The notes below the pieces were generated by a model. The model did not search any database, had not been told where the DNA came from, and worked only from the letters and a program-made list of their open reading frames with translations. A program made the translations under genes and the position numbers. 64,000 nucleotides of DNA, taken from the NCBI RefSeq assembly GCF_006491645.1, contig NZ_VDCZ01000010.1:62001-126000 (forward strand), written 5' to 3'. How positions within the stretch are numbered: position 1 is the first letter of the stretch; every line of letters starts with the position of its first letter. Below, in pieces: positions 27,090-35,891 of this stretch. Source of the DNA: Flavobacterium profundi (GTDB lineage: Bacteria > Bacteroidota > Bacteroidia > Flavobacteriales > Flavobacteriaceae).

Positions 27090-28109
27090 ATGAAAAAGTT
27101 AGATGTTTTAAGAAAAAAAGTAAGTGGATTATTTCAAGCTGTTATTATAATTAGTTTAATAGCAACCACTATGAGTTGTGAAAAAAATGATGATAATGAT
27201 TGTGATGGAAATTGCGATCCAAAACCAACTGCAGCAGAATTTGCTGCACTTAGAGAAGATGCCTTAACTTCTATGACTCAAAATTTTCAGTTAGATGTTG
27301 CCAATGGAACTACAACTTTCACTTCCGCTAACGGAGTAGAAATTGACATTAACCCTTCTTGCTTAAGTCTTAACGGCAATCCCTTAACTGGAATTGTTGA
27401 CATTAAATATATTGAAGTTTTTAGCGGCGGAAACATGTTGGTTACAGACAAAACTACTATGGGCGTGTTACCTACAGGAGATTTAGCTATGTTAGTTTCT
27501 GGTGGAGAGTTTTATATTAATGCCACACAAAACGGCCAACAAATAACTTTAAACTGTGGTATGAATTTACGAATTCCATCCAATCTTACTGCTGAAGAAA
27601 ATGATATGATTTTATGGAATGGTCAAATCGATGAAGATGGAAATATTGAATGGAGAGAAGAAAATGATGCTACTGGTGGACAAGGTGGTGTATTCTTAGA
27701 ACAAGGAGCGAATGGCTCTACTTACTATGCTTTCTTTAATAATTTTGGCTGGACCAACGTCGATAAATTTTACAGCTTTACAGGTCCAAAAACTCAAATT
27801 TTGGTTACCGTACCAACTGGTTACAATTACGAAAACAGTGCTGTGTATCTACATTATGATGGTGAAGGAAATGCTTTGGCAAAATTAGACACCTATGATG
27901 CTGCTACAGGTCAGTTTTCAGAACATTACGGACAAATTCCAATTGGTTTAGCGTGTCATATCATCTTTGCAACGGAAGAAGACGGACAATGGAGATATGC
28001 TATAAAACCCGTAACCATATCTGCTAACGCAGTTTATAATTTCACTCTTGGCGAAACGGTTGTAGGAACAGAAGCTCAGTTAGTTGCTGCAATTAATGCG
28101 CTGCCATAA
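27090..28109 (+). CDS. lipoprotein of the CHAT locus, function unknown
   Basis: The 339-residue product has a long N-terminal signal ending in a lipobox-like ATTMSC with Cys30. The following EKNDDNDCDGNCDP is acidic, as in Bacteroidota surface-lipoprotein export signals, so surface display is plausible. The body is strand-rich. A segment FTSANGVEIDINPSCLSLNG near residues 71-90 recalls secreted domains that start with a ZU5-like fold, but I cannot assign a family with confidence. It is the first gene behind the tandem ECF-like promoters. A hairpin after it may limit read-through into the next gene. Confidence 0.85.
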   Translation: MKKLDVLRKKVSGLFQAVIIISLIATTMSCEKNDDNDCDGNCDPKPTAAEFAALREDALTSMTQNFQLDVANGTTTFTSANGVEIDINPSCLSLNGNPLTGIVDIKYIEVFSGGNMLVTDKTTMGVLPTGDLAMLVSGGEFYINATQNGQQITLNCGMNLRIPSNLTAEENDMILWNGQIDEDGNIEWREENDATGGQGGVFLEQGANGSTYYAFFNNFGWTNVDKFYSFTGPKTQILVTVPTGYNYENSAVYLHYDGEGNALAKLDTYDAATGQFSEHYGQIPIGLACHIIFATEEDGQWRYAIKPVTISANAVYNFTLGETVVGTEAQLVAAINALP

Positions 28110-28127
28110 TTAGTTTAGTTTGTTAGA

Positions 28128-28155
28128 GAAAGTGGTGACTTGTTCATCACTTTTT
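28128..28155 (+). terminator. intra-operon terminator or attenuator hairpin
   Basis: AAAGTGGTGA pairs with TCATCACTTT around a 5-nt loop and is followed by T residues. It lies between the lipoprotein and PKD genes of one apparent operon. Confidence 0.6.
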
Positions 28156-28184
28156 CTTATATTTAACCTAAAATCTCAAAACCC

Positions 28185-30200
28185 ATGCTAAAAAAAATAG
28201 CATTTATTTTTTCTCTTATTCATTGTATTTTGTTGTTTTCTCAAACCAAAGAAAAAGACACAATAATTCCTAAAGCAGTTATTGTTCCGCTTCAAGAAGG
28301 CAACACCTTTTATTTTGATTCTGAGAAACCAGCCTTAAATCAAATAGCGGGTGCTCCAAAAGCTTTTTACAGTTATTTTTGGGAATTTGGTGATGGTCAT
28401 TTTAGCACCAGAGAAAAACCAAAACATACTTACAAAAATCCAGGAAACTACGAAGTGAAATTGTGGGCCACAAACAATTACGACACGGGAAGAACACCTT
28501 CAACACGACCTACAAAAGTAAAAACAAATGAAACTGCTGCTGCTTCAGACAATGAAATTCCAATTTTGACAGATAATATTGAATTAAGAAGAAACAGAGA
28601 ACCGCTTCCAAATGAAGATTTTGTTATTGTTTTGAGTTATAAAAACGAAAAAGAATATGTAACCAATGGTACGATTTATTTTTATTACAATGAAAGAGAG
28701 TTTAAGCAGGATAATTTCGAATTATTAGAAACACGAAATTATTATGATGAAAAAATAATGGAATTAGGAAAAGATTTAGTTTACAACCAAGCGTATGATG
28801 ATCAAATATCAGTTTTGGCAACAGCCGAAAACATACCGTACACGAATTATAAATTTCAAGATACTACAGAACGAAAGAATCTTCCATTATCCATTGAAGA
28901 AGCTAAACAAACCTTTCAAAATGGCAAAAAAATCACTTTTAAAAATCTAAACCCAAACGAACAACGCCATATCTTTTTCACTCTAAAAACTACTCCAGAG
29001 ATGATTAAAGACACAAGTGCTATTTTAAAAGTAAGAAGCATTTATGTTCCTGATGATAATTATGAAAACCATAAAGTTAAAGACATGGAAATGGAGATTG
29101 TAACTTCACATGATCCAAATAAAATGTCTACTAGTGGCTTATTTATTAATTATAGATTGGTGCGTTTTAAACGAATTAAATTTAAAACACGTTTCCAAAA
29201 TGATGGTGAAGGACCTGCGCGAACGATTCGTTTAGAGACAGATGTACCTGACATGTTTGACAAATCCACCCTTCAAATTGAGAGCATGTATCCAGAATGT
29301 CCCATTTGCCCTAAGAATGAAGAAGTACGATATAGTTGCTTAGACACTATAATTCAACAAAAGCAAATTATTTTTACTTTTAAAAATATTTATTTACCAG
29401 GTACCCAACAGAAAAATGTAATCGAAAAAGATTCTACAAAAGGTTTCGTAAAATACAGTTTAAAATTTGGGGAAGATTTCCATAAAATAGGCACCAAAAG
29501 TCGCACCAAAATTATATTTGATAAAAACGAACCTATTGTTACCAATTATTCTAGAACACGATTTAATCCTGGAATTTCAATAGGTGTAAAAGCTGGATAT
29601 ATGTATTTTCCTAAATTAAATCATTCCAAAAGTTATTTTACCGGACTTACAATTTCTCCTTTTAAATCGTATCGTTTTTATTGGCAAAGCGAGTTATATG
29701 CTAACAAGCATGATTTTGAAAGTCAAAATTCCTTTACTATTTCTCAAGAACCTGAAGTTGTAGGACCTTTTGAAACTGGCACAGGACAGGTTATTGATGT
29801 GGCTTTTGTAGGGCGAGAAGTTGCTGTAGAAGAATCTAGAAAAATAGTAGAAACTGTACCTGTTTCATTGCGATATAATATTAACAATTACATCGGAGTT
29901 GGTTTTGGTCCACAAATAAGTACTATCGTTTCTTCTTCCACAGAAACAAAAACAACTACACATTATTATGAAATTACCCAAACTCCGAATACTCCTAGTT
30001 TAGTTCCTGGAAATGAATATCGAAATTTAATTCAATATCGTTCTGAAACATCCAAAGAGAAAACAGAAGTACAAACCCAATTTTTCTTAGATACGACTTT
30101 TGGTTTTGCTCGAATTGGGCCAAGTTTAGGCATTCGTTATTATAAAAATTTTAAAAATAATTTTGATTCGTGGCAATTCTATGCAATTTGGAAGTTTTAA
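28185..30200 (+). CDS. PKD-domain outer-membrane beta-barrel protein
   Basis: The 671-residue protein has a signal peptide (residues 1-20) and one PKD domain at about 30-105 with the signature WEFGDG (66-71) and the HTYKNPGNYEVKLWA strand pair. A long central region (about 130-460) resembles the beta-sandwich repeats of bacterial surface proteins. A C-terminal part from about residue 465 has alternating strands (GISIGVKAGYMYFP, VSLRYNINNYIGVGFGPQI, GPSLGIRYY) and ends in IWKF, typical of an outer-membrane barrel. This suggests a barrel carrying periplasmic or surface sensor domains. The last 20 nt overlap the CHAT gene. Confidence 0.85.
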   Translation: MLKKIAFIFSLIHCILLFSQTKEKDTIIPKAVIVPLQEGNTFYFDSEKPALNQIAGAPKAFYSYFWEFGDGHFSTREKPKHTYKNPGNYEVKLWATNNYDTGRTPSTRPTKVKTNETAAASDNEIPILTDNIELRRNREPLPNEDFVIVLSYKNEKEYVTNGTIYFYYNEREFKQDNFELLETRNYYDEKIMELGKDLVYNQAYDDQISVLATAENIPYTNYKFQDTTERKNLPLSIEEAKQTFQNGKKITFKNLNPNEQRHIFFTLKTTPEMIKDTSAILKVRSIYVPDDNYENHKVKDMEMEIVTSHDPNKMSTSGLFINYRLVRFKRIKFKTRFQNDGEGPARTIRLETDVPDMFDKSTLQIESMYPECPICPKNEEVRYSCLDTIIQQKQIIFTFKNIYLPGTQQKNVIEKDSTKGFVKYSLKFGEDFHKIGTKSRTKIIFDKNEPIVTNYSRTRFNPGISIGVKAGYMYFPKLNHSKSYFTGLTISPFKSYRFYWQSELYANKHDFESQNSFTISQEPEVVGPFETGTGQVIDVAFVGREVAVEESRKIVETVPVSLRYNINNYIGVGFGPQISTIVSSSTETKTTTHYYEITQTPNTPSLVPGNEYRNLIQYRSETSKEKTEVQTQFFLDTTFGFARIGPSLGIRYYKNFKNNFDSWQFYAIWKF

Positions 30201-32763
30201 AAGTATCCTTTTTATTCTTTTATTTTCAATCTCAAGTTTTTCACAAAATTTAGAAGATCAGATTTACAACGCCATTGATATATTTGTAGCCAATCCTAAT
30301 TCAACTACTTTAAATGAATTAAACCAAAAAGAATTTGTTTTTTCAAAATCGGTTGCTACTACTGATGAAAAACTAGCCTTAGTCATTTTATACTGTAATA
30401 AAGGTTCGTTTGAAATGAAAACAAATTTGCAACAAAAAGCAATTGATTCCTATGAAAAGGCTTGGTTACTTTTTTCAAACAACCATTTGTCCAATTATGA
30501 TATCATTGAATTTTGTTTGAAACCCTTAGGTACTTTATATACTAAAACAGGCAACTTTACTTTGGCAGAAAATATCATCAAAAAGTATATTTTCATGGCA
30601 GAAAAAGACAACAATCAACCAAATATCATTTCTGGTTACATTAACTTATCTATTGTGTACAAAACCATTGGTAATCATAAAACAGCTATCGATTTATTGC
30701 AAAAAGTAGCCAAAAATCAAAACGCATCTTCACTTCAAAAAAAGAGGATTCAAGAAGAATTAGCTGTAAATACAATGGGTTTACAAAATCTAAATTCACA
30801 AGAAAAAATAACTTTTAAAGAATTTGGGACCAATGCCATTCAAGAATTAAAAAACAAAGCGTGGATTGCTTTACAAAATAACAATCCCGATGTTGCCTTA
30901 ACTTATTTTGAAAAAGCAAAAACCCAATTTTTAAAAGAGAAAAATATAGATGCGAGAACCTTAGCAAAATTATACACCGAAGAGGCTTCCATTTACATTT
31001 CTTTAAATGACCTTCAAAAAGCAAAAAACAGTTTTACAAAAGCTTATGCTACTTTACTTCCTTTTAACAAAATACATACTCATTTAGATACGAATATACT
31101 TTATTCTGAAAATACTTTTTTAATCATCTTTGATGGTTTGGCCTATCTTGAAGAGGATGCCCAAAAAAAATTAAAATGGTACGATTTAAGTTTTTATGTG
31201 AGTGATTTAATTCGAGACCAACTCATCTCTCAAGAAGCTGAAATTAGACACCAAATTGAAAACCGAAAACGTACCGAAAAGTGCATCGATATCTTGTGGA
31301 ATGCTTATCAAGATAAGAAAGAATTTCGTTTTTTAGAACAAGCTTTTCAATATGCTGAAAAAACAAAAAACACTGTTTTAAAAGACCGAAATCATCAAAA
31401 AACACTTGTAGAACAATTTCCAAATAATCCGGATTTACAATTACAAAACGAATTAGTAAACAAACAAGAGTTGTTAATTAATGAATACATACGTTTGCAA
31501 ATTACCCAAGAAAATCAAGCACGTCTGATTAGTTTAAACAATGAATTAGCAACCCTAAGTATTCAATTGAAAAACCTAAATAGAAAAATCAACACTACCT
31601 TTAAAAATAAAACAGAGACTACAACACTACAAGATTTACAAAAAAAATTGAACGAGGATCAAGCGCAACTACTTTATTATTTTTGGGGTAAAGAAAAAGC
31701 TTATTCCTTTTACAGCAATAATGGAGAAGTAATTTGGAAAAAAATTACATTTAAGCAAAATCAAGAAACCACATTAAAAAAATTCATAGCTTCCTTTGAA
31801 GAAGCAAATACCATTAATAGTAATGTTGCTTCTTTTACTACTACAGCTCATTCGCTCTATGACATATTAGGTTTAGAGCAAATTGAACCGCAAAAGAATT
31901 TAGTAATTATTCCTGATGGATTACTTCATTTTGTAGCTTTTGATGCTTTGGTAACCCAAAAAACCAATTCTAAAACCTATACTACCATTCCATTTTTAGT
32001 CTATCAAAATAAGATAGCGTATCAAAGTAATGCTACCTTTTATTCTAAAAATGTAGTCTCTCATAAAAACAATTCAATTGTTGGCTTTTTTCCTGTTTTT
32101 AAAAACACCAATGCTTATTTAGAATACTCCATTGAAGAATCTAAAGTCTTAGAACAAAACAATGCTACTTTATTCCTAAATGAAGCTGCAAACCGAGAAA
32201 ACTTCAAAAAATATTGCCATCAATATGGAATCATTCATCTTTCTACGCATGGTACAAGTGGTTCCTTTAGCACTCCTGCCACCTTGGTATTTTATGATGA
32301 TGTAATGTTAGTAAACGAATTATATGGACTACACGATTGCCATCCGGATTTAGTGGTTTTAAGTGCTTGTGAAACGGGTATTGGCAAACTCCAAAAAGGA
32401 GAAGGAGCTATAAGTATAGCACGTGCTTTTCAATATGCAGGAGCCAAAAATGTACTTTTTAGTTTGTGGAAAATTAATGATTTTTCGACTTCTGAAATTA
32501 TGCGTCATTTTTATTCCAATTACAACAAACAACATTCGTTTTTTGAATCGAACTATGCTTCAAAACTATCGTATTTAGAAGATGAGGCCATTTCAAATGC
32601 TAAAAAATCACCTTACTATTGGAGTGCATTTGTATATTATGGAGCTATTGACAGCTCAGAAACAACTTATATTTATTATTATGTGTTAGGATTTCTTCTC
32701 CTAATTGTACTATTTTTGAGTTATGGAAGAATTGCAAGATTTCTTAAAAGAAAAGAAATATAA
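30181..32763 (+). CDS. TPR-CHAT caspase-like protease with signal peptide and C-terminal membrane anchor
   Basis: The 860-residue product begins with a signal peptide (MQFGSFKSILFILLFSISSFSQ), which is why I prefer 30181 over the in-frame ATG at 30163. TPR-like repeats fill about residues 50-330, followed by a coiled coil. A CHAT domain spans about 540-825 with the catalytic pair His690 (HLSTHGTSGS) and Cys730 (VVLSACETGIG). A final helix (YVLGFLLLIVLFLSYG) and a basic tail anchor it in the inner membrane. CHAT domains are caspase/separase-like cysteine peptidases. The gene overlaps the PKD gene by 20 nt and the aspartic protease gene by 41 nt. Confidence 0.93.
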   Translation: MQFGSFKSILFILLFSISSFSQNLEDQIYNAIDIFVANPNSTTLNELNQKEFVFSKSVATTDEKLALVILYCNKGSFEMKTNLQQKAIDSYEKAWLLFSNNHLSNYDIIEFCLKPLGTLYTKTGNFTLAENIIKKYIFMAEKDNNQPNIISGYINLSIVYKTIGNHKTAIDLLQKVAKNQNASSLQKKRIQEELAVNTMGLQNLNSQEKITFKEFGTNAIQELKNKAWIALQNNNPDVALTYFEKAKTQFLKEKNIDARTLAKLYTEEASIYISLNDLQKAKNSFTKAYATLLPFNKIHTHLDTNILYSENTFLIIFDGLAYLEEDAQKKLKWYDLSFYVSDLIRDQLISQEAEIRHQIENRKRTEKCIDILWNAYQDKKEFRFLEQAFQYAEKTKNTVLKDRNHQKTLVEQFPNNPDLQLQNELVNKQELLINEYIRLQITQENQARLISLNNELATLSIQLKNLNRKINTTFKNKTETTTLQDLQKKLNEDQAQLLYYFWGKEKAYSFYSNNGEVIWKKITFKQNQETTLKKFIASFEEANTINSNVASFTTTAHSLYDILGLEQIEPQKNLVIIPDGLLHFVAFDALVTQKTNSKTYTTIPFLVYQNKIAYQSNATFYSKNVVSHKNNSIVGFFPVFKNTNAYLEYSIEESKVLEQNNATLFLNEAANRENFKKYCHQYGIIHLSTHGTSGSFSTPATLVFYDDVMLVNELYGLHDCHPDLVVLSACETGIGKLQKGEGAISIARAFQYAGAKNVLFSLWKINDFSTSEIMRHFYSNYNKQHSFFESNYASKLSYLEDEAISNAKKSPYYWSAFVYYGAIDSSETTYIYYYVLGFLLLIVLFLSYGRIARFLKRKEI

Positions 32764-33160
32764 AAAGATAAAATTCACTGTTTTAAAAACCCAACATTTA
32801 CTTATTAAGGCCAAAATAAATGGCGTAAATGGCACTTTTATTCTCGATACAGGAGCGAGTAATAGTTGTGTAGGTTTTGAAGGTATTTCAAAGTTCCAAT
32901 TATTTGCTGAAAACTCAGAAACAAAAGCTGCTGGAGCGGGTGCAACTGGAATGGAAACCCAAGTTTCAAAAAGTAATATATTGCAAATGAGCCGTTGGAA
33001 AACCAAAAGTCTTATGGTTATTATTTTTGATATGAGTCATGTAAATGAGGCTTTGAACAGTTATAAAACCAAAGCAGTAGATGGCATTATTGGAGCAGAT
33101 GTATTGTTACAAGGAAAAGCAATCATTGATTATTCCAATCATTATTTGTATTTGAAATAG
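32723..33160 (+). CDS. retropepsin-like aspartic protease
   Basis: The 145-residue protein matches the single-domain clan AA fold. The catalytic motif is FILDTGASNS with Asp42, and the second-half hydrophobic-glycine motif DGIIGADVLLQG at about residues 115-126 is followed by a terminal strand IIDYSNHYLYLK. Such proteases act as homodimers, each chain giving one aspartate. There is no signal peptide, which would put it in the cytoplasm, unlike the periplasmic CHAT domain upstream. The start codon lies 41 nt inside the CHAT gene in another frame, so translation is probably coupled. It closes the operon before a strong terminator. Confidence 0.92.
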   Translation: MEELQDFLKEKKYKKIKFTVLKTQHLLIKAKINGVNGTFILDTGASNSCVGFEGISKFQLFAENSETKAAGAGATGMETQVSKSNILQMSRWKTKSLMVIIFDMSHVNEALNSYKTKAVDGIIGADVLLQGKAIIDYSNHYLYLK

Positions 33161-33182
33161 TGTACGTAAAACTACTCAAAAT

Positions 33183-33217
33183 AAAAAACCCCAAATTCTA
33201 TGAATTTGGGGTTTTTT
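33183..33217. terminator. bidirectional terminator between the CHAT operon and the suc/lipoprotein operon
   Basis: A perfect 16-bp stem (AAAAAACCCCAAATTC and its complement) with a TAT loop, T-run on both strands, serves the convergent units on each side. Confidence 0.9.
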
Positions 33218-33232
33218 ATATTTAGAAAGTAC

Positions 33233-34600
33233 TTATTCGTGTTTTATATACAACAACCCATTTTGTCCAGAAATGATAATTTTATTGTTTGAAAAAGAGA
33301 TATCATTAATTACAGCATTAGGTGTTAAATTTAGCTCTAATGTCCAATTTTGGCCACCATCTATTGTTTTATAAATAGCATCATTCTCATGTATGTACCA
33401 TGTATCCTGATTTTTTAAGGCGATGTATTTAACATTAGGTTTAATCGTAACCCATGAATGCATATAATCTGTTGAAAGTACAAGATTTTCACTTGAAATT
33501 GAGTAAATATTATTAATCGAAATAAATTTAGATTTTGTGATTGCCTCAATATTTGCTTCTGAAGTGTTATCAATTAAGTTCCAGTTATCAAGACCTGTAT
33601 CAGACTCAAGAATTAAGTTTTTATATTCTAAAGGTGAGTTTGTAGTAGCTTTTGCTAATCTATATCCAATTTTATAAAACTTATTATTTGATGATTTTTG
33701 CATATAGATAACCCTAGGGCCACTTTTAATAGTATTCGTATTTGGAAAATATTCTTGTGATGTAACTGCGGGAGTAGGAATATTAGTAAATGTATTTCCA
33801 CTATCTTCTGTTAAAAACTGAACGTCCCAAATATTATAAAACAAAAATGTATCTTCATCAAAATAATAAATATAATTTTCATCAATAGCAGACATTAATC
33901 CAGATGCAGGAAGAAAAATATTGTTTTGAACTACTGAATTAAAACCATCACTGGTTGAAAATGTATTAAAAGCACTACAGAATGCTCCTATAGATTTATT
34001 AAACATATTAAAACTAGAAGTATATGTACCATTAATATCTAAATTTTCAAACCCAATATAAGATGTTTTCAATTTCTTTAAAGATTGATAATTTGATGTA
34101 CTATTACCATTGTTTGTACTATATTTTACATTCATAAATACTTCTTCAGTATCTGTAAAAACAAATGATTTTAAAATATTTGCGGTAGAATTGTCATATG
34201 TATTTATCTTATACCATCCTTTTGGAAGAATAAATACATCTTTTAAATTACTTTCTTTGTTCTGTATTTTTATTTTTACAGAATTTCTCTCAATAGAAAT
34301 ATCATTCGTTACCGTAAACCTAATTTCTGTATTTGAAATAGGCGTGATGTCTTTTAATACTTCTTGATTGTTAACCGAATTTTTAAAAGAAAGTTTCGTT
34401 TGTTGATTTTCACTAATAAAATTAGTTCCATTAATTATTAGTTCTTCACCTTCTAAAAAAAAATCTTTATTGATAGTAGTAATTTGCGGTACTAATATTA
34501 CAGGTTCAGGGTTTTCAGTAGTGGTTTCTGCCTCATCTTTGGAACAAGAATAGTTTGTACAAATTATTGTACAAACTATTAATAAATAGATTCTCTTCAT
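33233..34600 (-). CDS. IPT/TIG-domain lipoprotein with BNR/YCF48-like beta-propeller region
   Basis: The 455-residue product has a lipobox ending at Cys19 (NYSC), followed by SKDEAE, which fits the K-acidic-acidic surface-export signal of Bacteroidota lipoproteins. Residues ~37-125 form an IPT/TIG domain (QITTINKDFFLEGEELIING). The rest contains propeller-like blades, ending with TIDGGQNWTLELNL and NKIIISGQNGLLYIK, as in YCF48/BNR proteins. The start codon lies 1 nt after the sucB stop, so it rides on the sucAB transcript, which is an odd partnership. A 14-bp hairpin lies in codons 7-18. Confidence 0.85.
   Translation of the reverse strand: MKRIYLLIVCTIICTNYSCSKDEAETTTENPEPVILVPQITTINKDFFLEGEELIINGTNFISENQQTKLSFKNSVNNQEVLKDITPISNTEIRFTVTNDISIERNSVKIKIQNKESNLKDVFILPKGWYKINTYDNSTANILKSFVFTDTEEVFMNVKYSTNNGNSTSNYQSLKKLKTSYIGFENLDINGTYTSSFNMFNKSIGAFCSAFNTFSTSDGFNSVVQNNIFLPASGLMSAIDENYIYYFDEDTFLFYNIWDVQFLTEDSGNTFTNIPTPAVTSQEYFPNTNTIKSGPRVIYMQKSSNNKFYKIGYRLAKATTNSPLEYKNLILESDTGLDNWNLIDNTSEANIEAITKSKFISINNIYSISSENLVLSTDYMHSWVTIKPNVKYIALKNQDTWYIHENDAIYKTIDGGQNWTLELNLTPNAVINDISFSNNKIIISGQNGLLYIKHE
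34549..34580 (-). repeat. perfect 14-bp inverted repeat in the lipoprotein signal-peptide codons
   Basis: On the minus strand AATAGTTTGTACAA and TTGTACAAACTATT are separated by TAAT. The hairpin begins about 20 nt after the start codon, where it could slow translation or transcription at the sucB-lipoprotein junction. Confidence 0.85.
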
Positions 34601-34601
34601 A

Positions 34602-35825
34602 TTATAACTCTAAAGCTTTCTTAGGATTATTGTCCATTAATAATTCTACTGGATTTTCTAAAGCTTCTTTAACCGCTACTAAGAAACCAACAGACTCACG
34701 TCCATCGATAATTCTATGGTCATAAGATAAAGCTACAAACATTACTGGAGCAATTACTATTTGACCGTTTTTAACGATAGCTCTTTCTACTACATTGTGC
34801 ATTCCTAAAATTCCAGATTGAGGAGGGTTAATAATAGGTGTAGACAACATACTTCCAAAAACACCACCATTAGAAATTGTGAAAGTTCCTCCAGTCATTT
34901 CGTCTACTGTAATTTGACCATCACGTGCTCTTAAAGCCAAACGTTTGATTTCCGCCTCAACACCTCTAAATGATAATAATTCTGCATTACGCATTACGGG
35001 AACCATTAATCCTTTTGGTCCAGAAACTGCTACAGAAATATCACAAAAATCGTAAGCCACTTTGTAATCTCCATCGATCATAGAGTTAACATCTGGGTAC
35101 AATTGTAACGCTCGAGTTACTGCTTTTGTAAAGAAAGACATGAAGCCTAAACCAACATTATGCTTGTTTTTGAATTCGTCTTTATATTGGTTACGTAAAT
35201 CATAAATCGCAGTCATGTCTACTTCGTTGAAAGTAGTTAACATGGCTGTTTCATTTTTAGCAGATACCAAACGTTCCGCTACTTTACGACGTAACATGGA
35301 TAATTTCGTTTTCTCTGAACCTCTGTTACCACCAGTTGGTGTTCCCATTGAAGGCACTGCATTTTTAGCATCTTCAGTTGTGATGCGTCCACCTTTACCA
35401 GTTCCTACAATAGTAGATGGCTCAATACTTTTCTCTTCTAATATTTTTCTAGCTGCTGGAGATGGTGTTCCAGAAGCATATGTTTTTTCTGTTTCCGCAG
35501 GAGCCTTTGGTGCCTCTTCCTTTTTAACTTCTGTTTTTACTTCTTCTTTTGGAGCTGTTGCACCGTTATCGCTATCAGATGGCTTTGCAGCACCCGTATC
35601 AATTAAACATACTACTGCACCAACAGCAACCGCATCACCTTCTTCTGCTTTTAAAGTAATAATACCACTTGCTTCCGCTGGTAATTCTAAAGTAGCTTTA
35701 TCTGAATCTACCTCAGCAATAGCTTGATCTTTTTCAACATAATCGCCATCTTGTACTAACCAAGTTGCAATTTCTACTTCTTTAATTGACTCTCCCGGTG
35801 ATGGGACTTTCATTTCTAAAATCAT
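34602..35825 (-). CDS. sucB: 2-oxoglutarate dehydrogenase E2, dihydrolipoyllysine succinyltransferase
   Basis: E2 transfers the succinyl group from E1 to CoA through a swinging lipoyl arm. The 407-residue protein has a lipoyl domain at about 1-77 (lipoylation motif EVDSDKATLEL). An Ala/Pro/Lys-rich linker is followed by a peripheral-subunit-binding domain (TPSPAARKILEEK) near 122-160. The catalytic acyltransferase domain has YDHRIIDGRESVGFL near the C-terminus. It lies 66 nt downstream of sucA, forming the TCA-cycle complex operon. Confidence 0.97.
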   Translation of the reverse strand: MILEMKVPSPGESIKEVEIATWLVQDGDYVEKDQAIAEVDSDKATLELPAEASGIITLKAEEGDAVAVGAVVCLIDTGAAKPSDSDNGATAPKEEVKTEVKKEEAPKAPAETEKTYASGTPSPAARKILEEKSIEPSTIVGTGKGGRITTEDAKNAVPSMGTPTGGNRGSEKTKLSMLRRKVAERLVSAKNETAMLTTFNEVDMTAIYDLRNQYKDEFKNKHNVGLGFMSFFTKAVTRALQLYPDVNSMIDGDYKVAYDFCDISVAVSGPKGLMVPVMRNAELLSFRGVEAEIKRLALRARDGQITVDEMTGGTFTISNGGVFGSMLSTPIINPPQSGILGMHNVVERAIVKNGQIVIAPVMFVALSYDHRIIDGRESVGFLVAVKEALENPVELLMDNNPKKALEL

Positions 35826-35891
35826 ATTCTTTTAGTTTAAAAGTTGACCCTATACTTGCATTTTTAGTACAGGGCTGACATTTGAATTTTT

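Noticed and set aside
30181..32763. CRISPR-linked TPR-CHAT (Csx29-like) or gasdermin-activating protease
   Set aside because: No CRISPR repeats, no cas genes and no gasdermin-like gene are nearby. The protein has a signal peptide and membrane anchor, unlike the cytoplasmic Csx29.
35215..35727. 170-residue open frame on the plus strand inside sucB
   Set aside because: It is antisense to a fully conserved E2 gene, its composition follows the sucB codons, and it shows no domain or initiation signal.
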